DNA from: Bacteroidota bacterium
GTDB taxonomy: Bacteria; Bacteroidota; Bacteroidia; NS11-12g; UBA9320
Reading direction: 5' to 3'
Assembly (NCBI GenBank): GCA_002746305.1
Contig: NVWV01000003.1
Location: 263,999-327,998, forward strand
Length of the DNA: 64,000 bases
In this document: positions 1 through 9,135 of the stretch, in pieces
Layout: each line of letters opens with the position of its first letter
Numbering within the stretch: position 1 is the first letter of the stretch
The notes under the pieces: generated by a model
Told to the model about the DNA's origin: nothing
What the model saw: only the letters and a program-made list of their open reading frames with translations
Databases searched by the model: none
Made by a program: the position numbers and the translations under genes

Positions 1-20
1 CCTTAAAGCTTTAGAATTGA

Positions 21-332
21 CTATTTCTTCACTGTTAACTTCTTAGTCACCTTGTGACCATCAGCATCCAATGTGTAGAAATAAACTCCTTCTGGAATAT
101 TAGTGACATCTATAATAAATGTACCTGAATGAGGAAGTTTTTGAATCTGGATTGTTTCTCCAAGTATATTGGATAATGTAAGTGTAGCATCTATTGACGT
201 AAACTCAACATTAACATAGGTCTTTTCCTTGGCAGGATTTGGGTAATTCTGACCAAGCTTAGGATCATCACCTGCAAACACCATTGATGCTGCTAGTAAT
301 AAAGTAAACGCTATGGAAACTAATCGTTTCAT
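21..332 (-). CDS. Minimal exported protein: signal peptide plus T9SS type A sorting domain
   Basis: The 103-residue product starts with a signal peptide (MKRLVSIAFTLLLAASMVFA). After about ten residues it goes straight into the pattern of a T9SS type A C-terminal sorting domain: GQNYPNPAKEKTYV, then an LSNILG strand, an IPEGVYFYTL strand and a basic KVTKKLTVKK end. There is no room for a cargo domain. I chose the ATG at 332 because upstream in-frame starts would put a hydrophobic but implausible extension before the signal peptide. A TAnnTTTG-type box lies just upstream. The T9SS assignment follows from the motif; how a protein made only of a tail is used is unknown. Confidence 0.8.
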   Translation of the reverse strand: MKRLVSIAFTLLLAASMVFAGDDPKLGQNYPNPAKEKTYVNVEFTSIDATLTLSNILGETIQIQKLPHSGTFIIDVTNIPEGVYFYTLDADGHKVTKKLTVKK

Positions 333-341
333 TTCTTGTTG

Positions 342-367
342 CAAAAATAATGAAAATATCGTGCCAA
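342..367 (-). promoter_or_regulatory. Bacteroidota-type promoter candidate for the T9SS-tail protein
   Basis: Read on the minus strand there is a TTG at 367-365 and a TATTTTTG box (TAnnTTTG) at 349-342, separated by 15 nt. The box lies nine bases before the chosen ATG. It matches the known -7 consensus of Bacteroidota primary sigma factors, but the spacer is shorter than usual. Confidence 0.4.
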
Positions 368-440
368 TGTCACTTTTAAATAAAAAAACGAAACCAACAC
401 AATAAAAGTGCTCTAATAACAATACAACGCCGTAATGAGA

Positions 441-1466
441 TTAAGACGCTTTGTAATGCATCACCCCTTTTTTCAATTCCAAATGAGTTTCTAGGTTATT
501 CAAAAACAATGCTCCAGTGCCCAATCCTTGGTGAAGAAGGTTGTCATATGTACTAACCCATTGTGCAATTGCATTTAGTCCAATATTACTCTCTAATGCC
601 GATGTCGCCCACCAATTTATACTTTGATTGTGACCCAATTTTATCCATTCATCTGCAATTGATACGCCTCCTATAAGGTTGGGTTTTAAAATAAGATACT
701 GTGGCTTAATATAGCGAAGTAGTTTACCTCCTTGAGTATGAACATCAACTCCAATCAGCTCTTCATCCAATGCTATATCCACAGGGCTTTCAATACACAA
801 TCGTTGCATATCATCCCACTGATTAGGTGCAATGGGTTGTTCTATGCTATGAATCTCAAATCTTTTCAGTTCATTCAATTGCTCCTGAGCTTCATCCGGT
901 TTAAATGCTCCGTTTGCGTCTACTCTTAGTGTGATTTTAAATGCAGAATATTGTTTTCTTATTTTCTCTAGCATTCGACATTCATCATCAAAATCTAATG
1001 CTCCTATTTTTAATTTTATTACATCAAACCCTGCCGCTATTTTTTCAAGAGCTTCTTCATACATCGTCTGCGTATCATTCATCCATACCAAACCATTGAC
1101 TAGGATCTTGGACTTTCCCAAGGTGAAGTTTGTTTGATACATTCTACCTTTTTCATCAGCTTCTAATGACAAAAGAGCGGTTTCTATGCCAAATCGAATA
1201 CTTGGGTAATCACTTAAATCAGCTTCTTCAATACTGCCTTTCTCACAAAACGCCAAAAGCTTGTGGTCCAATATTGCTTCATAATCTGACACATCATCGA
1301 TACTCAATAAGCTCAGTGGTGCGGCTTCTCCTATTCCAGACTTTCCTGATTGAATATCAAATAAGGTAATCAGGTAGATCGTTCTTGTTTTGAAAATATT
1401 ACGCGACGTTTTTGCGGGTTTCACAAACTCCAAAACATGCTTTTGAATGCTAAAGCTGTACTGCAT
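441..1466 (-). CDS. menC: o-Succinylbenzoate synthase
   Basis: An enolase-superfamily enzyme of menaquinone synthesis that dehydrates SHCHC to o-succinylbenzoate. Visible active-site features, numbered from the chosen start, are: the KxK pair in VIKLKIG (K151, K153), metal ligands in RVDANGAF (D183), SIEQP (E209) and ALDEE (D234), and the catalytic lysine in LILKPNLIGG (K261). The length of 341 residues suits the family. The ATG at 1466 is preferred over the one 24 bases upstream because it follows the menA stop by only 4 nt, without a long overlap. It is the second gene of a menA-menC pair. The catalytic residues separate it from dipeptide epimerase relatives less well than its menA neighbour does. 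Confidence 0.9.
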   Translation of the reverse strand: MQYSFSIQKHVLEFVKPAKTSRNIFKTRTIYLITLFDIQSGKSGIGEAAPLSLLSIDDVSDYEAILDHKLLAFCEKGSIEEADLSDYPSIRFGIETALLSLEADEKGRMYQTNFTLGKSKILVNGLVWMNDTQTMYEEALEKIAAGFDVIKLKIGALDFDDECRMLEKIRKQYSAFKITLRVDANGAFKPDEAQEQLNELKRFEIHSIEQPIAPNQWDDMQRLCIESPVDIALDEELIGVDVHTQGGKLLRYIKPQYLILKPNLIGGVSIADEWIKLGHNQSINWWATSALESNIGLNAIAQWVSTYDNLLHQGLGTGALFLNNLETHLELKKGVMHYKAS

Positions 1467-1470
1467 AGTT

Positions 1471-2337
1471 TTAAAATAACCCAAGTGCAAAAAGTACTAC
1501 CACTCCAAAGCTTCCTAACGATAACATCTTGAGTTGTTGATTATAGTCTAATGAGTGAACTGCTGCCTTTAGTTTCTTTAAATGAATAATGCCTAATACA
1601 AGAGCTCCTAATGGTGCTAGACTCCAACTACTATCAATAAGATGATAAGTAAAAAATCCAACAAAGGCGGTTACCACTAGTATTGTTTGATATCTTAAAG
1701 CTCCAGACTTCCCTAGTTTTGACGCTAATGTTATTTTATTGGCAAGGACATCCTTGTCCAAATCTCGTATGTTATTGACATTGAGGACTCCTACGCATAA
1801 GCAACCATAGGCCGTTGCAGGTAACAAGGACATCCATTGAAAGGACTGATTAAACAAAAATGAGGTAGCTAATACCCCTACCAAACCAAAGAAAATGAAT
1901 ACAAAAACATCTCCAAGTCCGTTGTACCCATAGGCTTTCTTGCCCACTGTGTAGGCTATTGCTGCAATGATGCTAGCAACTCCTACTCCTAAAAAAGTTA
2001 ACCAATAATTCCAATTATCAGCGAAGGCTAGATTAAGTAAATAAATACCTGAGCCCAGCACCAAAACAGCAAATAATACAATTGCATTTAGCATTGCTTT
2101 GGGCGTTATATTCCCTCCAGCGAGTTGCCTATCAGTTCTGTGCTTATCCGTACCTTTTACAAAATCACCGTAATCGTTGGCAAGATTGGAAAGTATTTGA
2201 AGTAGAATAGCTGTAATCGCTGCAAAACAAAAAATTTGTCCATCGAACATTTCTGAATGGAGTGTACTTCCCAACAAAATAGCACCCATAGCTAACGGAA
2301 GTGTTTTAAGACGAAAAGCGGCTATCCAATGTTTCAC
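1471..2337 (-). CDS. menA: 1,4-Dihydroxy-2-naphthoate polyprenyltransferase
   Basis: A UbiA-superfamily integral membrane prenyltransferase that attaches the isoprenoid tail to dihydroxynaphthoate in menaquinone synthesis. The first Asp-rich motif is at residues 54-64 (NDYGDFVKGTD) and the second at 191-196 (RDLDKD), with about nine hydrophobic helices between and after them. The 288-residue length is typical. It lies immediately upstream of menC on the same strand (4-nt gap), so the two are almost certainly cotranscribed. It is divergent from the secreted-protein gene at 2384 with only 46 nt between them. Confidence 0.93.
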   Translation of the reverse strand: MKHWIAAFRLKTLPLAMGAILLGSTLHSEMFDGQIFCFAAITAILLQILSNLANDYGDFVKGTDKHRTDRQLAGGNITPKAMLNAIVLFAVLVLGSGIYLLNLAFADNWNYWLTFLGVGVASIIAAIAYTVGKKAYGYNGLGDVFVFIFFGLVGVLATSFLFNQSFQWMSLLPATAYGCLCVGVLNVNNIRDLDKDVLANKITLASKLGKSGALRYQTILVVTAFVGFFTYHLIDSSWSLAPLGALVLGIIHLKKLKAAVHSLDYNQQLKMLSLGSFGVVVLFALGLF

Positions 2338-2383
2338 CGAGCAAAAATACGCTTAGCCTATTAAATTCCGTTTTATTTGCACA

Positions 2384-3892
2384 ATGAAAACAAAATTTGC
2401 AGTACTCTTGACTATGTTGTTTGCTATTTCTTCAATGGCACAAGTGGACGATATGAACGTGACATGGGGTGAAAAAATCCAAGCCAGAAAGAAATTGGTT
2501 ACAGACATTCTTTATACTGGTAATTCATCAGAATTCTATGCCATCAATTCCTCTGTTAAAATGTTTGGGGGTGAAAAATATTTGGAAAAATATGAAGGCT
2601 TATCCAAGTCTAATGAAAAAGAACTGGAAAATGAATACCGAAGAGGCATTTACTCTTTGATTAACATTCTAGAATTAAACGATAATCTATATGCTCTAAA
2701 CTCTGTAAAGACTAAAGAAAAAAAATCACTTAGCGTTCAAGGCATAGACCAAAATTCTTTACAGTTTAGTGGCAGTAAGGATATGATTTACAATTTTAAA
2801 CTTACAAAAGGCAGAAACTATAGCAATGGTGAATATGTTAGCTCTATATCCCAAAAGGAAGAGAAAATTGTGTATGCAATAGAGCACCCGGGCAATAGGG
2901 AATCAAAGGCCATTATGACGGTCAAGGTGTTTGATGACAACTTTGAACTCCAATGGAAATCAAAATTCACACTTCCATATGATAGGGGTCTATCCAATAT
3001 TGAATCTGTCAATGTATCTGACGATGGCAAGGTGTACTTGCTTACACAAGTTTGGAAGGAAAAGAAGGAAAGGGAACGCAAGGAACGTAACTATGATTAT
3101 TATATAAACGTAGTGACAGAAGACGGCTTAGAATCCAAGCACAAGTTGGAACTAAAAGACAATTACATCAGAGAGCTAAAATTAAATATTGCGTCTAATG
3201 GGGATCTTATTTGCGGAGGATTTTACAGTAAAGAAGGATTTCGATCTGACGGAGTCTTCTTCATGCAACTAGATGCCAGTGATTTCACTATAGAGCAAGA
3301 GAGTCTAAAAGAATTTGGTTTAGATTTTCTAACTGACGGCATGAGTGATCGTAAGGCTGCTAAAACTAAAAAAAGAGCTAATAAAGGAAAGGGAGTAGGT
3401 CTTGCCAACGTGGACTTCCGAGACTTCATTGTAAAAGAAGATGGAGGTGCTGTATTGGTAGGAGAATATGTACGTATTTACACTACGACTTCTACTGATG
3501 CCAACGGCAATACCACAACAACTACGCATTACAATTATGATGATATCTACGTCATAAATATTAACCCAGAGGGTGGCATTGAGTGGGCTGAAAAAATTCA
3601 AAAATATCAGCACACCGCTAATGATGGAGGTTTCTATTCTAGTTTTTTTATGTCCATAAACGATGATAATTTGAACTTTATGTTCAATGTAAGAGAAGGA
3701 CGAGAAATGATTCTACATGCTGTCTCGATGGATGGCAACGGAAAACAAAATTCACGAGATTTAATCTCTATTAATAAAAAAGAAAGGATTAGAATCCGAC
3801 CAAAAAGCTGTGAACAAATTTCAGATTTCGAGTTTATACTTTTTGCAATTGGCAAAAAATACAATCAGTTTGCTCGAGTAACGGTCGATTAA
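2384..3892 (+). CDS. Secreted protein of unknown function, propeller-like
   Basis: A 502-residue protein with a clear signal peptide (MKTKFAVLLTMLFAISSMAQ). It then has repeated strand-rich stretches of the kind VFDDNFELQWKSKF, VSDDGKVYLLTQV and INPEGGIEWAEKI, which resemble beta-propeller blades. A basic, low-complexity linker lies near residues 318-335 (DRKAAKTKKRANKGK). It has a paralogue in this window at 58732-60234, where equivalent stretches read LDENLELVWNV and VSEKGEVAMLF. I do not recognise a named family. It is probably periplasmic or surface-exposed, since no lipobox, sorting tail or catalytic motif is evident. Confidence 0.8.
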   Translation: MKTKFAVLLTMLFAISSMAQVDDMNVTWGEKIQARKKLVTDILYTGNSSEFYAINSSVKMFGGEKYLEKYEGLSKSNEKELENEYRRGIYSLINILELNDNLYALNSVKTKEKKSLSVQGIDQNSLQFSGSKDMIYNFKLTKGRNYSNGEYVSSISQKEEKIVYAIEHPGNRESKAIMTVKVFDDNFELQWKSKFTLPYDRGLSNIESVNVSDDGKVYLLTQVWKEKKERERKERNYDYYINVVTEDGLESKHKLELKDNYIRELKLNIASNGDLICGGFYSKEGFRSDGVFFMQLDASDFTIEQESLKEFGLDFLTDGMSDRKAAKTKKRANKGKGVGLANVDFRDFIVKEDGGAVLVGEYVRIYTTTSTDANGNTTTTTHYNYDDIYVININPEGGIEWAEKIQKYQHTANDGGFYSSFFMSINDDNLNFMFNVREGREMILHAVSMDGNGKQNSRDLISINKKERIRIRPKSCEQISDFEFILFAIGKKYNQFARVTVD

Positions 3893-3908
3893 GATCGACT
3901 GCTACCCC

Positions 3909-6146
3909 CTACTTCAACCAGGTATTGTTACTCGTATCTGTATCTGCTGTTTCTAGATTTGGATCTAAAACGATTTTGGAAACTGGCTTGTCTGTAATTA
4001 GTACTTTACTCACCGTCACTTCTAGCTTCTCATTTTGCATCTTCCAAATTTCTGCTGGGATACGAACTTCTTTGTTTGTCCCATCTTCATATTCCAACTT
4101 AAAAATAACAGGCATTACTAATCCGCCGATCATTTTAAGGTCTACTTGATAGAAGTAAGTAGCTTCCTTTAATTTATCCTTACGTGTGTCTGTGATATTA
4201 TTCTTTACAAGCTCATACGCCTTTGCTGGATCTTTTGCTCTTACAATACTCTGTAATATTGGGTCAAACTCTCCTGCATCTGCTTGCTTCTTTATTGCTT
4301 TTGCTACCTTCTCTTTTGATGTTCCATCAGCAGGTGCACTGAAATTTAGCTTAAACTCCTTCACATCAGTAATGGCAACATCACAATGGTCATTGGTGTA
4401 GAACCATCCTCTCCAAAACCAATCTAAATCTACTGCACTTGCATCTTCCATAGTTCTAAAAAAATCTGCTGGGCTTGGATGCTTGAACATCCATCTGCTA
4501 GCATATGTTTTAAAGGCATGGTCAAATAGCTCTGGTCCCATTATCGTTTCTCTCAAAATATTTAATCCTGTGCATGGTTTACCATACGCATTATTCCCAA
4601 ACTGATTGATGCTCTCAGAGTTCGTCATGATAGGAGAAATGTACCTTTTATCTCCTCCCATATACGGCACAATAAGTTTAGCTGGGCCTCTTCTACTCGG
4701 GAATGTTTTTCCTGTTTCGTCGGTCCACGCCTTTTCTGTTTGGTATTGCAAAAAGGTATTTAAACCCTCATCCATCCAAGTCCACTGACGCTCATCAGAA
4801 TTGATAATCATTGGAAAGTAGTTATGCCCTACCTCGTGTACTATCACCAAGATAGTTCTGTATTTTACCGCATCGTTAAACTTCCCTTCTTTATCCGTTC
4901 TTCCACCGTTGAAACAGATCATTGGATATTCCATTCCGATGCTCTTACCATTGATAGAATACGCTACAGGGTATGGATAATCAAAAGTGAATTTAGAATA
5001 GGTTTCAAGCGTTAATACAATCGCTTTTGTACTGTACATCTCCCACATTGGATTTCCTTCTTTTGGATATAGAGACATCGCCATTACCGTTCTATCACCA
5101 AATTGAACGCCTTGTGCATCCCAAATAAATTTACGACTAGCACACCATCCATAATCACGTACATTCTTCGCCTTAAAATGCCATGTCTTGGAGTCTTTTG
5201 AACGACTTGTTTCGTTCTTCTCTGCTTCGGCTTGCGTAATTATAATTACTGGCTTCTCGCTAGTTTTTGCTTTTTCTAATCTCGCTTGTTGCTCTGTGGT
5301 AAGGACCTCATTTACATTTTGGATTTCACCGGTAGCTCCCACCACCATATCACTAGGTACGGTAAGCTTTACATCGTAGTCACCAAAAGGCAAGGTAAAC
5401 TCTCCTCTACCTAAGAATTGTTTGTTTTGCCATCCTGTAACATCGCTATATACCGCCATTCTAGGGAAAAACTGAGCAATAGTATACAGGTAATTATCTT
5501 CTTCTTTGAAATACTCATAACCACTTCTTCCTCCTATTTCCATTCGGTCATTTATGTTGTACCACCATTTGATGTTTATTTTGATTGAACCTCCTGCTTT
5601 AAGTGGTTCTTCCAAATCAATTCGCATCATGGTATGATTTACTTTTACCTTGAAATCAATCCCATCTGCATTCTTTACATGGTCGATATTGAATCCTCCA
5701 GGGAAGGTATGGAACATATTGAAGTATTCGTAAAGGCCAACGCCGTCCTTTAAGTTGCCTTGCTGAATCTGATACGTTTCTGATTCTGGACTACGCATAT
5801 TTTGATCCAGTTGTACCCATAAATACGCTAAATCATCGGGAGATGCATTGGTATAGGTAATTTCTTCCGTTCCATAGATTCGTTGATTTTCGTCATCCAA
5901 ACGCAGATTCATGGTATAATCAGCAGTATTTTGCCAATACTGATGCCCTGGAGCTCCACTTGCCGTTCGGTATACGTTGGGTGTAGGTAGCTCATTGTCC
6001 AGCTGACGAAATTTATTCTGGTCTGTATGATCTTGATAATTGGGAACTGAAGTTACTCCTTTGGATTTTTTATGCTTATGCTGTGCGGAAGTGCTAAGAC
6101 TGACAAGGCAAAAAGCCAAACTGAGTATGAGTACAAATTTTTTCAT
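3909..6146 (-). CDS. M1-family (gluzincin) metallopeptidase, exported
   Basis: A 745-residue zinc peptidase with a signal peptide (residues 1-21). The M1 active site is complete: a GMEYP stretch at 404-408 takes the place of the aminopeptidase GAMEN motif, the zinc-binding helix HEVGH is at 437-441, and the third zinc ligand lies in WMDEGLN (E460). The N-terminal half is the strand-rich M1 domain. The C-terminal part contains KDPAKAYELVKNNI and a beta-sandwich-like tail. The changed GAMEN motif suggests a specificity different from aminopeptidase N. It converges with the gene ending at 3892. A single-gene unit is likely. Confidence 0.9.
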   Translation of the reverse strand: MKKFVLILSLAFCLVSLSTSAQHKHKKSKGVTSVPNYQDHTDQNKFRQLDNELPTPNVYRTASGAPGHQYWQNTADYTMNLRLDDENQRIYGTEEITYTNASPDDLAYLWVQLDQNMRSPESETYQIQQGNLKDGVGLYEYFNMFHTFPGGFNIDHVKNADGIDFKVKVNHTMMRIDLEEPLKAGGSIKINIKWWYNINDRMEIGGRSGYEYFKEEDNYLYTIAQFFPRMAVYSDVTGWQNKQFLGRGEFTLPFGDYDVKLTVPSDMVVGATGEIQNVNEVLTTEQQARLEKAKTSEKPVIIITQAEAEKNETSRSKDSKTWHFKAKNVRDYGWCASRKFIWDAQGVQFGDRTVMAMSLYPKEGNPMWEMYSTKAIVLTLETYSKFTFDYPYPVAYSINGKSIGMEYPMICFNGGRTDKEGKFNDAVKYRTILVIVHEVGHNYFPMIINSDERQWTWMDEGLNTFLQYQTEKAWTDETGKTFPSRRGPAKLIVPYMGGDKRYISPIMTNSESINQFGNNAYGKPCTGLNILRETIMGPELFDHAFKTYASRWMFKHPSPADFFRTMEDASAVDLDWFWRGWFYTNDHCDVAITDVKEFKLNFSAPADGTSKEKVAKAIKKQADAGEFDPILQSIVRAKDPAKAYELVKNNITDTRKDKLKEATYFYQVDLKMIGGLVMPVIFKLEYEDGTNKEVRIPAEIWKMQNEKLEVTVSKVLITDKPVSKIVLDPNLETADTDTSNNTWLK

Positions 6147-6228
6147 AAAGGTGTCACAAATAAAAGGATTTTGAGAGATTAACCACTTTGGGCTTTGTCA
6201 CGTTAGAGTAGAAGGCATTTTAATCGAT

Positions 6229-6236
6229 TAAATTTG
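6229..6236 (+). promoter_or_regulatory. TAnnTTTG promoter-like box
   Basis: TAAATTTG lies 18 nt before the ATG at 6255 and matches the -7 consensus of Bacteroidota. No properly spaced TTG -33 element is evident. Confidence 0.3.
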
Positions 6237-6254
6237 CCTTGAATCCAGATCTTA

Positions 6255-6740
6255 ATGCTTCATCTAATACTATCAATACTTCTTACCCTCACGCCTAATC
6301 ATGACTTCCATACTTCATGGATGAATCTAACCTATGATGAGAGTAAAAAAGAATTTAACACTACATGGCGAATAGATACCGAACATTTAGAAGGAGCTTT
6401 GGCTGCCTTTTCAGGGAATGATATCAGCCTAGAAAACACTTCAATTAGTGGTCATAAAGAGCTCATTGATAAATATATAAATGACCAAGTTGCCTTACAA
6501 TTGAATAACAAAAATCAAGCATTAAGTGTCTCACTTATTGAAGTAACTTTTGCTGAAACGATTGTATATTTTGAGCCTATAAATTGCCGTAAAAGGCTAA
6601 AAAAGGTTGGGATGCACAATACACTTTTACAAGCCCAATTTCCGAATCAAAAGAACATGGTACAGATCAACTACAAGGGAAATATGTACAGTATGCTGTT
6701 GGGAGGGTCTAAGGTATTTGAAGAGGTTGAGATGAAGTAA
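6255..6740 (+). CDS. Small exported protein, DUF6702-like
   Basis: A 161-residue protein with a short hydrophobic leader (MLHLILSILLTL), then HDFHTSWMNLTYDESKKEFNTTWRI. The opening H-x-F-H-x-S followed by a beta-strand stretch recalls the Bacteroidota DUF6702 family, whose members have a signal peptide and a beta-sandwich of unknown role. In many genomes such genes sit beside M1 peptidase genes, as here (divergent from 3909-6146), though I rely on memory for that association. Its TAA stop is the first three bases of a long 7-nt tandem repeat, so the repeat starts exactly where the coding region ends. Confidence 0.75.
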   Translation: MLHLILSILLTLTPNHDFHTSWMNLTYDESKKEFNTTWRIDTEHLEGALAAFSGNDISLENTSISGHKELIDKYINDQVALQLNNKNQALSVSLIEVTFAETIVYFEPINCRKRLKKVGMHNTLLQAQFPNQKNMVQINYKGNMYSMLLGGSKVFEEVEMK

Positions 6741-6837
6741 TGGTTAATGGTTAATGGTTAATGGTTAATGGTTAATGGTTAATGGTTAATGGTTAATGGT
6801 TAATGGTTAATGGTTAATGGTTAATGGTTAATGGTTA
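6738..6837. repeat. Perfect 7-nt tandem repeat, about 14 copies
   Basis: Fourteen uninterrupted copies of TAATGGT run from 6738 to 6835, followed by two more matching bases. The array begins with the stop codon of the preceding gene and ends about 125 nt before uvrB. A period of seven with no spacers rules out a CRISPR. Arrays this perfect normally change copy number by strand slippage. Confidence 0.98.
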
Positions 6838-6964
6838 TACCACAAATTTCGAAAATTTATCGCCCAATTCCATCAATATGTAAGTAACTTAGCATATCAC
6901 AACTAGATAATAAATTTATCACTAGTTACTCTTCACTTATCAACTATTCACTAAACTTGCACCA

Positions 6965-8992
6965 ATGCTTTTTGAACTACAATCACCTTTTAAACCTACG
7001 GGAGATCAACCTCAAGCTATAAAAAAATTAGTCGATGGATTAAATGACGGTTTACCTGCACAAACCCTCCTAGGGGTTACAGGTTCTGGTAAGACCTTCA
7101 CCATGGCCAATGTGATTCAACAAACACAAAAGCCCACACTAGTCGTTAGTCATAACAAGACTTTGGTGGCTCAACTGTATGGTGAGTTCAAACATTTCTT
7201 CCCCAATAATTCGGTACAATACTTTGTATCGTACTATGATTACTACCAACCTGAAGCGTTTATTCCGAGTAGCAATACCTACATAGAGAAAGACCTTAAC
7301 ATCAATGAAGAAATAGAAAAAATGCGTCTTAAGACTAGTTCGGCTTTGCAAAGTGGACGTCGAGATGTAATTGTTGTGGCTTCTGTAAGTTGTATTTATG
7401 GTGCCGGTAATCCAAACGATTATGAGGACAGCATTATTCGCATAGAACGTGGTCAAAAAATAGCTCGTAACACCTTACTTCACGCATTGGTCGGAAGTCT
7501 ATACTCCAGAACTACTGCAGATTTTAAACGTGGAACTTTCAGAGTGAAAGGTGATACGGTAGATGTATTTCTAGCGTACGATGACATTGCCTTGCGGATT
7601 GGCTTCTTTGGTGATGAAATAGAGGATATTGAAACCATAGATCCTATGACAGGTCAACGCATCGATGTTATGGAGGATGCTGCTATCTTCCCTGCACAAC
7701 TCTTCATTACACCAAAAGACAGACTGAATAATGCTATCACTCATATCCAAGATGATATGGTAAAGCAGGTGGACTATTTCAAAGGAATTGGGAAACCATT
7801 GGAGGCTAAACGCTTACAAGAGCGTACCGAATTTGATATGGAAATGATGCGTGAATTGGGCTATTGTAGTGGTATTGAAAACTACAGTCGGTATATGGAT
7901 GGACGAGACCCTGGCCAACGCCCTTTCTGTTTGATTGACTATTTCCCTGATGATTATTTAATGATTGTGGACGAAAGTCACGTAACACTTCCTCAGGTAC
8001 GTGCTATGTATGGTGGCGACAGAAGCAGAAAAATAAATCTAGTGGATTACGGATTTAGACTCCCTGCAGCTCTGGATAATAGGCCTTTGAAATTTGAAGA
8101 ATTTCAAGAAGTGATAAATCAAGTGGTATACGTAAGTGCCACTCCTGCTGATTATGAAATAACCCAAAGTGAGGGTGTAATTGTAGAACAAGTTATTCGC
8201 CCAACGGGATTACTTGACCCTGTGATTGAAGTAAGACCCTGCGTAAATCAGGTGGATGATCTTCTGGAGCAAATAGATGAACGAATAAAAATGGGCGACC
8301 GTGTGCTTGTAACTACCTTGACTAAAAGAATGGCTGAGGAATTGGATAAGTATGTAAGAAATCTTGGGATATCTGCTACTTATATCCACTCAGAAGTAAA
8401 AACTCTGGACCGTGTAGAGATTTTGGATAGACTTCGAGCAGGAGATATTGATGTGCTTATAGGTGTTAACCTTTTAAGAGAGGGCCTTGACTTACCCGAA
8501 GTCAGTCTAGTTGCTATTCTGGATGCTGATAAGGAAGGTTTTTTGCGAAGTGAAAGGAGTCTTGTACAAACAGCGGGTAGAGCTGCTCGTAATGTAAACG
8601 GCAAGGTTATTATGTATGCCGATAAGGTTACCGAGAGTATGCGTTTAACCATTACTGAAACGGAACGGAGACGTAAGTTTCAACAAGACTACAATAAGGA
8701 ACACGGGATAACGCCTCAGACCATTGTCAGAAGTAAGGAGTCCGTTTTTGAAAAGAAAGAGAAATCTGCTTTGGAAAGAATTACCAATCCTTACGACAAC
8801 AGAGAGCAATCCATGAGTATGGCTGCTGACCCTATCGTACAGTATATGAGTAAGGACGGTTTGAAAAAAGCCATTGAGAATACCAAAGCCATGATGCTAA
8901 AAGCTGCAAAAGAAATGGACTTTATGGAAGCTGCTCGCTTGCGTGATGAGATGAATACGCTTGAGGAGAAACTGAAGGAACTTAAAAAATAA
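6965..8992 (+). CDS. uvrB: UvrABC excinuclease subunit B
   Basis: The DNA damage-verification helicase of nucleotide excision repair. It takes damaged DNA from UvrA2 and recruits UvrC. Visible features are Walker A GVTGSGKT (residues 37-44), the beta-hairpin region with its aromatic cluster (YYDYYQPEAFIP, about 90-101) that inserts between strands, the DESH helicase motif II (336-339), motif VI in LVQTAGRAARN, and a C-terminal UVR motif from about residue 635 (MDFMEAARLRDEM). The 675-residue length is standard. The 224-nt upstream region carries the 7-nt repeat and an AT-rich stretch. No LexA-type box was identified. Confidence 0.98.
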   Translation: MLFELQSPFKPTGDQPQAIKKLVDGLNDGLPAQTLLGVTGSGKTFTMANVIQQTQKPTLVVSHNKTLVAQLYGEFKHFFPNNSVQYFVSYYDYYQPEAFIPSSNTYIEKDLNINEEIEKMRLKTSSALQSGRRDVIVVASVSCIYGAGNPNDYEDSIIRIERGQKIARNTLLHALVGSLYSRTTADFKRGTFRVKGDTVDVFLAYDDIALRIGFFGDEIEDIETIDPMTGQRIDVMEDAAIFPAQLFITPKDRLNNAITHIQDDMVKQVDYFKGIGKPLEAKRLQERTEFDMEMMRELGYCSGIENYSRYMDGRDPGQRPFCLIDYFPDDYLMIVDESHVTLPQVRAMYGGDRSRKINLVDYGFRLPAALDNRPLKFEEFQEVINQVVYVSATPADYEITQSEGVIVEQVIRPTGLLDPVIEVRPCVNQVDDLLEQIDERIKMGDRVLVTTLTKRMAEELDKYVRNLGISATYIHSEVKTLDRVEILDRLRAGDIDVLIGVNLLREGLDLPEVSLVAILDADKEGFLRSERSLVQTAGRAARNVNGKVIMYADKVTESMRLTITETERRRKFQQDYNKEHGITPQTIVRSKESVFEKKEKSALERITNPYDNREQSMSMAADPIVQYMSKDGLKKAIENTKAMMLKAAKEMDFMEAARLRDEMNTLEEKLKELKK

Positions 8993-9071
8993 CCCACTAA
9001 ATTTACTCTATTAAGATTTCAACCTTTCCGCCATTATCACGATTGAGATAAATAGACTCCTTTTTGATAAA

Positions 9072-9087
9072 TACCCTTTTAGGGGTA
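9072..9087. promoter_or_regulatory. NarL-like 7-2-7 inverted repeat, copy 1
   Basis: TACCCTTTTAGGGGTA reads as heptamer TACCCTT, a 2-nt spacer, and heptamer AGGGGTA. The right half fits the NarL/NarP heptamer consensus (TACYYMT on the opposite strand) exactly and the left half misses one position. It lies 48 nt before the ATG at 9136. An identical 16-mer occurs at 10727-10742, and the flanking AAA is also shared. Confidence 0.6.
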
Positions 9088-9135
9088 GGATTTAGATTAC
9101 TTTCCTCCTTCTTATTTGCAGTATAAATATGCAAT

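Noticed and set aside
6738..6837. CRISPR-like array
   Set aside because: The unit is only 7 nt and the copies are contiguous with no spacers. It is a simple tandem repeat.
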